Source of the DNA: Salvia splendens
Taxonomy: Eukaryota > Streptophyta > Magnoliopsida > Lamiales > Lamiaceae
Length of the DNA: 64,000 bases
Direction: 5' to 3'
Assembly (NCBI RefSeq): GCF_004379255.2
Contig: NC_056036.1
Coordinates: 42,557,576 to 42,621,575, forward strand
Below the pieces are notes generated by a model. That model made no database searches, was not told the origin of the DNA, and was given only the letters and a program-made list of their open reading frames with translations. Of this stretch, positions 12,889 to 31,445 are shown one piece after another (position 1 is the stretch's first letter; every line of letters begins with the position of its first letter). The translations under genes and the position numbers were made by a program.

Positions 12889-15800
12889 TCACTTCCCTGC
12901 TGCTGCTTCAGATGGAGTCCGTGTAGTCATCTGGTCGACAGCGTGCACTCTATCCTGAAGTTCTTCCCATATCGCCTTGTATACGGCCCTCTGTCTATTC
13001 ACAGCCGATTGCCCCTCAAAAGATGAGGATATGACATCTATGCTGCAAAAATTAGAAGATGAAATCAAACTTTTAGTTTACCAACCCAATGATTATGCGT
13101 AGTACAGCATCCTAACAAGATATGAACCCACAATAAGGAATAAGGACAAAAAACGAAACCTTACCTGACATGGCGACCATCACCGTAAGCATCCTTCACA
13201 ACAACTGAGTCTGCACTCAAATGTTCCTTGATCTAATACAAGGAATATTAACAATATTCAGATAACCGATCCTCATGCTAAGACTACAACGGGAAGTGCG
13301 TATTAAATAAAAAAGGCAATCTCTTGTTGTAACCAGTAATGACATTTCACAAGCACTAGCATGTACGACTGTAGGTTTCTTGAAAACTTGCAACTTTAAT
13401 CCTCGAAAATATGCTAGTGTATTCTAAATGAGTCTACCATCGACAGAATAATATTAGAGAATTGCATTGAATGATGCCTATTCAGTCCAAGCTCAATTTA
13501 GGGCCAATTTATGAACAAAATGTATCAAAACAGCATCCTCAAAATATCCAAGGACTAAAAGAGCTCACAAGCTCGAAGTTCAACCAGGTTCAAAAATAAT
13601 TCATTCAAATTCAAGCTAATTTGTAGACAGAAACTTTTATGATGCATTTTTTCGATAAGGAAATAGGAAAAGCAAAGCCGTGTTATTATTCACCATAATA
13701 TTCCCCACAATTCGGCACAAGTCAACTCATCGACCATTGGCCAGGAATCTCTTCTCATAAGAGATATGGTGCTTCAAAGCTGACTACAGCATAATACAAC
13801 CTCAGAGCTTACAAATATACCTTAGGGAAAGAAAGTTATAATCTCTTAAATCTCATGTTTGCCTATTTTCCACTTAAAACCAAAGCTTGTTCCCTTAATC
13901 AAATCCAGAAGACTGTTCTAGGATTCTAAGGTAAGCAAGATCATCAGCATAACTTTGTAGTAACTCCAGCAAAGTTTAAATGCTAAGCAGATATGATCCA
14001 ATAGCTGCACCGGTAAGAGCATTCCCAGTCAATTAATCGCGAGTTGATCAAATTATGTGCCTCAGAGTATAGATTGAGTTGTTTGATAAGGCTAATTTCA
14101 TGCATCGGTCTAGGGGTTCATTTCATGAAATTGCTGGGTCTAACGCATTGAATTAAGTCAGGTATGTGAAGTTTTTCGCCAGATCCAGGAAAAGAAGAGG
14201 ACGCTTGCATGGTCCTAGGAAACTGGCGAAAGGGTGAACAATTGGAAGAAAATTGCTAGACGGAGGAAGCCTCGGAGTTGAAGGGTAGAATAGGGATTTC
14301 TACGAAAACTCTAGAAGGCTATGTCCGCATCTATAAAAGGGAGAAGCATGCAGGCTGGAGGGACCTTCTCGGCTGGAGGCCTCACTAACAGCTCCTTGCT
14401 CGATTCACCTTTCCACACACTTGACTCTGAATTTGCGAGAGATTCCAGTTAGCACTTGACTGGTGGTTCACGTTTAGCTTTCCGACAATGGTTCGAGGGT
14501 TGTAACACCGTCCTAGTTCAAGGGCGAAGAAACAATTTACATTTCCGTTGCTATTTACACTGATTCCGCCGAGCTTCGCTGTTCGAAGCTCGGTTTTCTT
14601 TTGACAACCAATATTTTCGGTTTTATTCCAGATTTTACTTTTGCTTATGTCTATTGTGTTCATTTCTGGTTTGCTGGTTGAGTTCGATTGATTTCGAGTT
14701 AGGATTGTCGGAGTTAGTTATTTTTTTGCAGTTGGTTCTGATTTATTGCCGATACTTGTTGTTTGGATCTGAAGAATGGTTCTGCTTTTTGCATGAATCG
14801 GAGGTTGGGTTTTGCTGGAGTTTGTGATTTGTTTGCAGATTGTTCATGATTGATTGAGATTGGAGTAGATCTGTGAAAATCGGAGTTATGGCGTTGGTTT
14901 TGCTGTTTGTTGGGTTCGGATGGCTTGGATCCGGAGTGGATTAAGCGTCCGACGTAATCTGAGAAGGAGTACTTGATTTCCATGCCTAGTTTACGTATTT
15001 ACATTTCATTTCGCCTAGTTTACGTAGATCTGTCGTATCTTCGAGTTATTGTAAGTTTCCGTCGACCAAATCTGTTTATTATGTTTGAATCTGGGCATTT
15101 CCTCTGTTTTCTCCATTTGCGAATCTGAATTAGTTAGAAAAGTGCATGAAGATTGTTAGCTGCAGCTTTACCGTACGTTGTCAGGCTTGGATTTCTTGGT
15201 CCCCTCTTTTTATTTCCTTTGTCTAGTGGTTATCGGTAGTTATGTACTCGGTCTAGGAATTGTTTAAACTTTTCTGCCTGTTACTTGGTTTAAGAGTCCT
15301 TTGTTCTTCGGTCTAGTATTTACGTTTTGTGCCTAGGTCTAGTAGTAGTTAAAATCTCAACCCCTTTTTGCGTGGCAGCAGCCATTTTGTCCAAATTCTC
15401 TCAATACTAGCCTACGAATCCATCTCTGTGGGATCGACTCCACTTCCCTATACTAATCCATAGTATTCGGGTTGAGGAAATTTAATTGTTGAAGGAGAGT
15501 CGTGAGTGCCCAACGACCGGAGCGCCATTCGATCCCTCGAGTTACTGGACCCTGTGATTCAGTTAATTCGGAGAAGCGTGGTGTCTCGACCTAGCAATTG
15601 CTTAGATCAAATTTTGCAAGCGCATAGCTCATAAGACTACTCACACGCCTCCCTTCATTGTTCAAAGACCAAATTAACCTACCAGTCCGATCTCATAACC
15701 GAAAACCCCAATCAATCAGGAAAATTTAAACTACATATGAAAGAAACAAATAGGTATGTTTGATAAAAGGCACCGGTAAGAGCATTTCCAATCAATTAAA

Positions 15801-16518
15801 TGCGATTTGACCAAATTATATGCCTCAGAGTATAGATTGAGTTGTTCAAAGACCTAATTAACCTACCAGTCTGATTTCATAACTGAAAACACCAATCAAT
15901 CAGGAAAAATTAACCTACAAATGAAAGAAACAAATAGGTATATTTGAGAAAAGGCACCGGTAAGTTCCTATCAATTAAATGCGATTTGATCAAATTATGT
16001 GCCTCAGAGCATAGATTGAGTTGTTCAAACTTCAAAGACATAATTAATCTACTAGTCCGATTTCATAACAAGGCACCGGTAAGAGCAATTCCAATCAATT
16101 AAATGCGATTTGATCAAATTATGTGCCTCAGAGCATAGATTGAGTTGTTCAAACTTCAAAGACATAATTAGCTACCAGTCCGATTTCATAACTGAAATCC
16201 CCAATCAATCGGACAAATTTAATCTACACATGAAAGAAACAATTAGGTATATTACAGAAAAGGCACCTTCTTCTCCATTGTTTTCATCAAAGGAACTTCG
16301 ATTGGGGACGGAGTGTCGGTCGCCTGGACGCAGAAATTCCGCCTGATTGCAAAAGCAGAGGAGGAACGACCGAGGCTCCGGCTGAGTAGCGAGCGGATGG
16401 AGGTTGTAGCCGACGTCGAGATCATCATCGGCGAGGGAGCTCGGCGGAGAAAGGAGCGGCTGCCGGAGAGACATAGGGCGGCGACGTTAGGGCGGAATAG
16501 CAGCGATTTGGCTGCCAT
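12889..16518 (-). CDS. BOLA4: BolA-like protein, organelle-targeted (BOLA4 type)
   Basis: Three coding exons on the minus strand, 16518-16267, 13232-13165 and 13042-12889, encode 157 residues with consistent phase. Residues 1 to about 70 are rich in Arg/Ser with almost no acidic residues, as in a mitochondrial or plastid presequence. The BolA domain follows, with [17 protein letters not shown], then [14 protein letters not shown], and the conserved C-terminal His in the DRVHAVDQ segment. BolA proteins work with monothiol glutaredoxins (such as GRXS14/15) in Fe-S cluster handling; BOLA4 of Arabidopsis is dual-targeted to mitochondria and plastids. Intron 1 is about 3 kb and full of repeats (see repeat and solo LTR entries), and its donor GTGCCT is weak. 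The next gene on the same strand (AlaRS) ends 1.5 kb upstream. Confidence 0.88.
14084..15657 (+). mobile_element. Solo LTR of a retrotransposon
   Basis: A 1574-bp insertion that begins TGATAAGG and ends CCCTTCA (TG...CA) is flanked by the 5-bp direct repeat TTGTT (14079-14083 and 15658-15662). Removing it restores one uninterrupted unit of the surrounding 184-bp repeat, which makes the borders secure. Inside there is a TATA box on the plus strand (CTATAAAAGG, 14331-14340) and a stretch near 15437 (CTGTGGGATCGACTCC) that I recall from Ty3-type LTR ends. There is no gag or pol. It most likely formed by recombination between the two LTRs of a full element. It is antisense to BOLA4. Confidence 0.85.
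14331..14340 (+). promoter_or_regulatory. TATA box of the solo LTR
   Basis: CTATAAAAGG lies 250 bp into the LTR, where a U3/R promoter is expected. Transcription from it would run antisense to BOLA4 within its first intron. Confidence 0.5.
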
Positions 16519-16599
16519 TTTTGGATGGATTTGTGTAGACTGTAGTGGTGAGGGCTGATTGTTTCATTCCCTCTCTTCAAATTTATATCCCTATAATTA

Positions 16600-18019
16600 T
16601 TAATCAATTTAAACACTAATTTTGAAGTGATAATACTGTCAAATCTCTCTTTTAAATAATCAAAATTAATAATTATTCAGTTTTAGTGTCATAGCATATG
16701 GTAAAATATAATATAAATATCTTTTAATTAAGTAAATTTAATTTTCTTTTTCCTTGTAAATACAGTATTATTCTATTTATTCCATTAAAATTGATCATTT
16801 CTTTTTGGGCAAGGGATTTTAAAATGTTTAATGAATTAAATAAAAAGTGAATATAATAATAAAAAAAAGATTTATAAGTAAAAAAGAGAATTGGGAAGAA
16901 TCAAACTATTTTGGAGGACAATTTAACGCATTATAAACCTTTTATTACTATTATATTGATACTTATTTAATAAAGAATATATAGTATGTTAAAAATAGTA
17001 TTCCATATTAAGATCATTCACAAATCACAACTCATATCTCATTGAATATTCCAACTCTGTCATATTATCATTTTCCTTTTAACAGCAATAAGAGAACAAC
17101 AATTATTATCTTCAACATTCAGTTTCCAAAAAAATTTATCTTAATTATTAAACTAAAGAGTAGTATCATCATGCAACTTCACCTGCCCTGATGATTACCT
17201 TTTACTCAAATGGTAATGATAAGATTTAGATGCCAAGACACAACAGAAATTTCCATACGAATGTAAATATATGAAGCACCAAACTTATAGAGAAAAGGAT
17301 ATGGCCTCAATAAATATCATTTTCAAAATGAGCAATAATATTGTTTTTTCACCTAAGAAGTAAAACTATGTACTAATTTCACAAGGGAACAATTCATCAT
17401 TGTCTGATATTCTTTTTACGACACTATTAAATTGACTGGATTTATTTGGAATTCATGCATGACAGTCCATAGTTTTGGAATGATGCGCTGTGCTCCCAAC
17501 TGGCAGGTTCAAACACAGTTTCGGATCTAAAAAGCATGGATGAAATCCCAACATATGATTGTGAATCCACGAATTACTTATATCCCACAATCAATTCATT
17601 GTTAGCCCAGCTGATCAAGCCAACAACCACAACCAACTATTTCATCGAATTTTCCCCTTCTTCTGTGACTACTTCCTTTCGTGTAGGTACATTCTCGGTC
17701 ACCGTTGTGATCACCAGATACCCTTAATCGGCACCACATATCCAAGAGAATGATTAGACATAAAAAAAAAAACAAGAAAATTTGCCATCAAAACATGGGT
17801 ATTAATATTATACAAGGAAGTTTACTACTAGTATATAACCAAATCTTGAAAGAAGCCTGATTGTTTTCAACAAATAAAACAAAAGTAATCAAATCTATAT
17901 TAAATTACAAGCGTTTGTTTTTTGGAATGCAACCACTGGTTCGTTCAAATTTCCTTGCACGAGCAACTTCACCGTTGCATCGTGCATAAATTTGAAAACT
18001 GTAGATGCTTTGTGTCTTC
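16600..18019. other. Spacer between BOLA4 and AlaRS
   Basis: AT-rich sequence with no supportable gene. It should hold the BOLA4 promoter (next to 16519, minus strand) and the AlaRS 3' UTR (below 18020). No TATA box or transposon end could be assigned with confidence. Confidence 0.5.
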
Positions 18020-26156
<8,137 letters not shown>

Positions 26157-26160
26157 CCAT

Positions 26161-26667
26161 TCCCTTGTAGACTCGCATATTTTATGGATTAAACAAGGAT
26201 TCTTAAATATTTGTCGATTGGTTTTGCTATGTATAATTAGTTTTGGGTTTACATATAATCAGATACCAATCTCTATGTAACGTTGTGTATGAATAATTTT
26301 AGCTTATAGCTACATGTTTGTTGATGATAGTAATATTATGGAGTAGTATATTGGACCAATTTAATTTTGAAAAGTCTAGAATAATTCAATCTCTTGTAAT
26401 CAAATATCAAAATTTTCTCATAAAGTTAATGTTTGTGTATCGCGAATAACATTGAGCATCTATGTGATCTTTTAATTACATGAAGGATATTTATTCATTA
26501 CTAATTTCGAATAACGACATGCATTTCTTTTTATATGCAAAAAATATTATACGTTTAAATATTAGTGTGAATTCGATAAATCTAAAAGAATTTTAAAAGT
26601 CATTGCGTGTCTTGTTTGGTTGTTGAGACACCCCCTATTTGGCATGGTATTCTATTGTGCCTATTTC
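26161..26667. other. Spacer upstream of AlaRS
   Basis: About 500 bp, AT-rich, holding the AlaRS promoter on the minus strand and bordered at 26668 by the TTA target site of the next Harbinger element. No gene seen. Confidence 0.5.
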
Positions 26668-26670
26668 TTA

Positions 26671-28606
26671 GAGCATCCACAATGGCGGCGAGCCAACCGG
26701 CTAGCCGATCCCAGGCGCTCGTTGGTCCGCTCGCCGAACCATTGCAGCCGGCGAGCGCAAAATCGGCAAGAAAAATGGCGAGCGCACGCCGATTCCCGAG
26801 CGCTGGCCGATGCGCTGGCCGATCGGCTGGCCGCCTTTGCAGGCTCCCGATCGGCGAGAGATCGACCAGCCGATTTTTTTTTTTAATTTAATTTTCAAAA
26901 CACTATATATACGCGATTTGCACGTTATTTTCATTCGCACCACTTGTTTTAACGAGCTTTCTCTCAATTGCACAAGATCAACAACTCGAAATGAGTAGCG
27001 CGGGTGGTAGTAGTGATGGTAGTGGTGGGGATGTTGAGGAGTACGAACGGCGAATGAACGAAGTGTTGGAGGCCTATACGGACCGTGAGATAAACCGGCT
27101 GTTACAGAGGGCCTTGCAGCCGGCGGTACCTTGACCTCGACCCGTTATCCACTGCCGAACAGTGATTGAGCGGGATCACGTAGCTGCACATCAGCGGCTA
27201 TATGAAGACTACTTCGCACCGGAGCCGCGGTTTAATGCCAACCTTTTCAGGCGGCGTTTTAGGATGAGCAGAGCCCTGTTTATGCGTATTGTTGACGCTT
27301 TGGAACGTCGATATATGTGTTTCCGCTTCAGGCACGATGCGGCTGGCAGACCCGGCCACACACCTATTCAAAAGTGCACTGCGGCAATCAGGCAGTTGGC
27401 CTATGGAGGCGCGGCAGACATGTAGGACGAGTACCTCCACATCGGTGAGACGACTGCCCTTGAATGTATGAAGTATTTCTGTCAGGGCGTGGTTGAAATA
27501 TTCCGTGATCAGTACCTTCGAAGCCCTACCCCTGAAGACTGCCAAGAGTTGATGCAGATGCACGGGGAGAAGCATGGGTTCCCGGGTATGTTAGGCAGCA
27601 TAGATTGTATGCATTGGGAGTGGAAGAACTGCCCCGCTGCCTGGAAAGGGTTCTACATGACCGGCTACAAGGGAAAGAATCCCACGATGATCCTCGAGGC
27701 CGTAGTTGATTACCGGCTGTGGATTTGGCATGCATATTTTGGGGTAGTCGGGTCGAACAACGACCTCAACGTCCTCAACTCGTCGCCCCTTTTCAACGAG
27801 CAGTGCCAGAGGGTCGGTCCGGCCATCAGTTTTATCGCCAACGGGAACCAGTATGATATGGGCTACTACTTGGCGGATGGGATATACCCGAGGTGGCCCG
27901 TCTTTGTGAAGACGATCAGGCGCGCATCAGATGAGAGGAAGGACTACTTTGAGGAACGGCAAGAGTCATCGCGCAAGGACGTGGAGCCCGCATTTGGTGT
28001 GCTCTAGTCTCGATGGGCGGCAATTAGGGGTCCAACGCGTTTGTGGCATGTCGACTGCATTGCTGATATAATGTACGCCTGTATTATCATGCACAACATG
28101 ATTGTCGAAGATGAAGGTGTACAACTGACTAGTTGGGCCAACGACGATAATGAAGCCGGTCCAAGCCACGGCGTGGCCGCCCCCAACGTACGAAGTGGGG
28201 TACCTCACGATGAAGTCGGTCGCCTCCAAGCACATGCCGACATGCGCCAAGTAGAAGCTCATATTCGACTAAAAAAGGATTTAATTGAAGAGTTGTGAGC
28301 GCGGAGGACTGCACGACGTTAGTTTTTTTTTTTAATTATGTAATTTTTTTTAATGTACCTTTTTAATTTAAATAAAATTATTGCATTTTCCCGTATATGT
28401 GTCGTAAGTTGAATTCCGTATTTTGTGTGATTGTTATTTTTATAATTTTGTTTATTGTGGCTAACCTATGGTTAGGCTATTGCTTGTCCAGTTGTTTGTC
28501 CTGATGATGTGACAGAAGGAGTTTTTAGTGCTGATGATGTGGCAAGAGGAGTTTGTGGCTAGGCTATGGCTGGGCTATGGCTAGACTATTCTTATTGGAT
28601 ATGCTC
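26671..28606 (+). mobile_element. PIF/Harbinger element with transposase only, family A
   Basis: The ends read GAGCATCCACAATGG and, read inward from the right, GAGCATATCCAATAAG. They are flanked by a perfect TTA target duplication (26668-26670, 28607-28609). The 5' subterminal region is GC-rich with GCCGATCGGCTGGCC-like motifs; the 3' subterminal region has repeats of GGCTATGGCT. The leader (26931-26990) is shared with the element at 1195-2220. The 1.94 kb body encodes a transposase with stops and lacks the Myb-like ORF1. Nested or internal deletion must have removed ORF1. Confidence 0.88.
26991..28298 (+). pseudogene. PIF/Harbinger DDE transposase with three in-frame stops
   Basis: One continuous reading frame of 435 codons from ATG 26991 to the natural stop at 28296-28298. 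It is interrupted only by TGA at 27132, TAG at 27423 and TAG at 28005, and I see no frameshift. It contains the plant Harbinger transposase signature: a GDVEEYERRMNEVLEAYTDR start, LFRRRFRMSRALFMRIVDAL, IQKCTAAIRQLAYGGAADM, HIGETTALECMKYFC, and MHGEKHGFPGMLGSIDCMHW. The catalytic triad is present as Asp205 (SIDCMHW), Asp258 (GSNNDLNVL) and Glu332 (RKDVEPAFG), counting stop codons as positions. The first stop could derive from CGA and the third from CAG (family sequence VLQSRW), i.e. C-to-T changes. It cannot make a full protein. Confidence 0.9.
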
Positions 28607-28609
28607 TTA

Positions 28610-28966
28610 AAGCTAGTCTCCGGTAATAGTTTTTTCACCTTTATCTTGTCATTATTACTCTCATCATTCACGTGGGATTGATTTAGTCGATCAGATTCTG
28701 AGCATTAAGGAGGAAAATAAGGGTCAAAGAGGTGGATCTCTGGTCGAAGGGGTGGCAGGGGTACGACGACAAGCAATGGAAGACAGTAGTGTATCTCGAG
28801 CTTATTTCAATAGGGAGTTGATTTTGGTCGGGTTTGATTGGTGTTCCATAACGTCCAAGGCATGGATGAAATAATTAAGAATAAATTTACATTTGATTAA
28901 ACTTCACTATTTTTGTTAAAATTTGCAACTTTATTTGCTTGAACTTGAATTGATAGTATGTGAAAG
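28610..28966. other. Short spacer between two Harbinger elements
   Basis: About 360 bp with no gene or repeat recognised. It separates two independently inserted elements, each with its own target duplication. Confidence 0.5.
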
Positions 28967-28969
28967 TAA

Positions 28970-31014
28970 GAGCATCCACTATAGGGAAAATGGGACGGAC
29001 ACCCTGGAAGGGGCGACGACGGGCCGGTCTATAGTGGCAGGGACGTCCGCCCCGGGGCGGACGAATCAAAGTGGGACGGACGAGGTACCGGCGGATAGGG
29101 GGCGAGGACGGGGCGGTGGGGGATAGGCGCGCCGGTCTATAGTGGGGCGGCGGTCTGCGCGCCTTAGCCCCCTCGATTTTATTTATTTATATATTTTTCG
29201 AAAATTTATCCTATAAATACCACTCATCCACCATCCATTTACACCATTTACACTCTCCATTCATTCACTATCTACACTTTCACTCTCTAAAAATGCACGG
29301 TGGAGACGACGAATCACCCGGCTCGCACGAATCGGGGATACGGCGACAATCCTTCCTAGCCGTCGGGATATGGCAGCTATCCTTCTCAGCCGTCGGGATA
29401 TGGCGGCTCTCCGTCCCAGCCATGGAGCTTGAATCAATCTCCCCCGCCGTGGGCATCGAGTCCAACTCCTCCACCATCTCAGCCGTGGAGGTCTTCGAGT
29501 CCAACTCCCCAACCTTTGCCGAGGAATCTAAGCCGCTCGGCGTTTGGAGATTACAGACCCAACCTCGACGCCCTTCACCATCCGCGTCCGGAGACCCATT
29601 TCCAATCCAGCAGCTCTCCTTTCACTCAGGCAGATCAAGACGCACTGGATACGGTGTTCAATCTGCTTAATTCCGGCGTACCGGATATGCCCGTTGCGAC
29701 AAGAGGCGGGGGGGTCCGGTGGCGGCTGCGGCGACGGCCGTCGCGGTGGCGGTGGCGGATCGGGCAATGACAGCGGAGCCGGATGATCGGGCAGCGGCGC
29801 CGGGTCCGCGACTGGCGGAGCTTCCAGTGGCTCAGTTCCAGCCGGACGGCAAAAGACCACGCACTACACCAAAGAGGAGTCCGTTGCTGTTGCGAGGGCG
29901 TGGGATGCCGCCACATCCGACCCCATAGAGGGCACCGATCAGAACGAGGTGAGCTTTTGGAAGCGCGTCGTAGCAGCGTACAACGAGTTCAAACCTAGAG
30001 GTGCCAGAGAGCGTGACGCGGAACAGCTCCGCAAGAAGTGGTCTAGGATTCTGCCGCCCACCCGGCGGTTCGCGGGCATATACCAGAACAACCTGCTCCA
30101 TGTGGAGAGTGGCCGAAGCGAGGCTGACGTGAAAACACTTTCGATGAGCCAATACAACGCGTTGGGCCATCCTAAGTTCACAATGTGGGAGGAGTATCTA
30201 GTTCTCGAGGACTGCCCGAAATTCAAGGCCATCTGTGCGCAAGAGCAGGCTCCGGCGCCGAAGCGGACAAGACACAACATTGCCGGGGACTACAGCAGCG
30301 GCAGCGGCTCGCAATTGAACGAAGAGCAAGCCGAAGAGCCCTCCGCTACACACTCTAGTCGCGCCCGCCCTCCGGGACAACATGCCCCTATCCGACGCGC
30401 TAGAGAAGCTGGCGGTTCCTCCCGCCGATCGTCGGCAGCGTCTGGATCGCGCGCCCCGCAGCCCGTGCGTATATTTCCGTCAAGAGCAAACGAGGTCTTG
30501 AGGGATAACGTATATGTGCAGCTGACGCACGAATTGCTTGAAGTCTGCAACAAATACGAGGCCGCAACCGACCCGTACATCAAAAATATATACTCCGACC
30601 TCATACGTCGGCTCCAGCGTCGTCTGCGCTTGGCTGATGATGGTCCTGGGGCAGCGGCCGCCGGCGGCAGCGAGGGAGACGGAGAAGAGGATGAGGAATC
30701 GAACTCCGCCACCGATTAGACGGTGGCGGCGTTTTTATTTGTATTTTTTTGGACGTTCGTTGTATAATTTTACCTTTTGCCAATACAACGAATATTCAGT
30801 CTCAATTACCTCGTTTTATAATTATTTCAATTCAGCTGATTTAAAAAAGAAATGAAAAAATTAAAATGAAAATTGGTTATAAAATTTTGGGGCTATTGGA
30901 AGTATCCGCCTATAGTGGCGGAAACAAAAAATTGAGGTTGTGGATAAAAAATTAAGGCTGTGGATAAAAAAAGGGGGTGGGGCTATTGGGAAAGGCAGCC
31001 TATAGTGGATAATC
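28970..31014 (+). mobile_element. PIF/Harbinger element with Myb-like ORF1 only, family B
   Basis: The ends read GAGCATCCACTATAGG and, inward from the right, GATTATCCACTATAGG, flanked by TAA on both sides (28967-28969, 31015-31017). The TATAGTGG motif recurs near both ends. The 2.05 kb body carries only ORF1 and no transposase. It ends about 430 bp before the first coding ATG of the AIPP2-like gene, and so within its probable promoter. Confidence 0.88.
29293..30719 (+). pseudogene. Harbinger Myb/SANT-like ORF1, broken by two frameshifts and two stops
   Basis: The start codon at 29293 opens MHGGDDESPGSHESG. An extra G in the run 29334-29337 then shifts the frame, shown by the repeat unit SGYGxxPSQP that continues in the +1 frame. 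A TAG at 29357 replaces the CAG seen in the next repeat. A second frame change lies near the G run at 29706-29713, and a TGA is at 29784. From there the frame is open to the stop at 30719. The open part has the SANT-like core YTKEESVAVARAWDAATSDP, SFWKRVVAAYNEFKP and a Lys/Arg-rich low-complexity middle. A C-terminal helical segment and an acidic tail follow. ORF1 proteins bind the element's ends and import the transposase. Confidence 0.8.
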
Positions 31015-31445
31015 TAAGAGACTAAGATGAGGAGAAATAGAAATGGATATGATATAGGACTATTGTGTAATATCTGTATTTTCCGTAAAGACAGATATAT
31101 CTATGTGAGAAAAGTGGCAACACTGCCAAAACCATATAGAAAACCTAAAATAAAACTCCCATCTTCTTCATTTTCCCGTTGATTTTGCAGCAAACATTCT
31201 CTCTGAAGCAAATTCAACAAGTTTTTGTATTGAGGATTTTTTCCTAGATCCTTTAACCACAGATGTTAATTCCAGTTAATACCTTTTGATTCATCCACTC
31301 CAATTTCCCCTATTAATCAATTAATATCCAGAGGCAAACAATTCATATTTCCCGAATTTGGCTTAATTTATGATCGCGTGAGCTTTAATCGATTTCGATA
31401 ATTGCTCGGAAAATTAATGCCTGATCGACCGGTGGCAGCTCGTCG

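Larger units (their letters stand above)
14008..16266. repeat. 184-bp tandem repeat in BOLA4 intron 1
   Basis: The word GGCACCGGTAAG or a close variant begins related blocks at about 14008, 15771, 15955 and 16074. A final related block abuts the exon 1 donor at 16264. Each block carries CAATCAATTAA, GTGCCTCAGAG and GAGTTGTTCAAA in the same order. Unit lengths are 184 (after subtracting the inserted solo LTR), 184, 119 (internally deleted) and 190 bp. The array starts exactly at the splice donor, so the intron's 5' segment itself was multiplied. Confidence 0.85.

Noticed and set aside
14385..14983. Two minus-strand open frames of about 90 codons inside BOLA4 intron 1
   Set aside because: They lie within the solo LTR, show no gag or pol similarity and no homology I recognise.
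29528..30383. Several minus-strand open frames opposite Harbinger ORF1
   Set aside because: GC-rich shadows of the coding strand, which carries the recognisable SANT-like protein.
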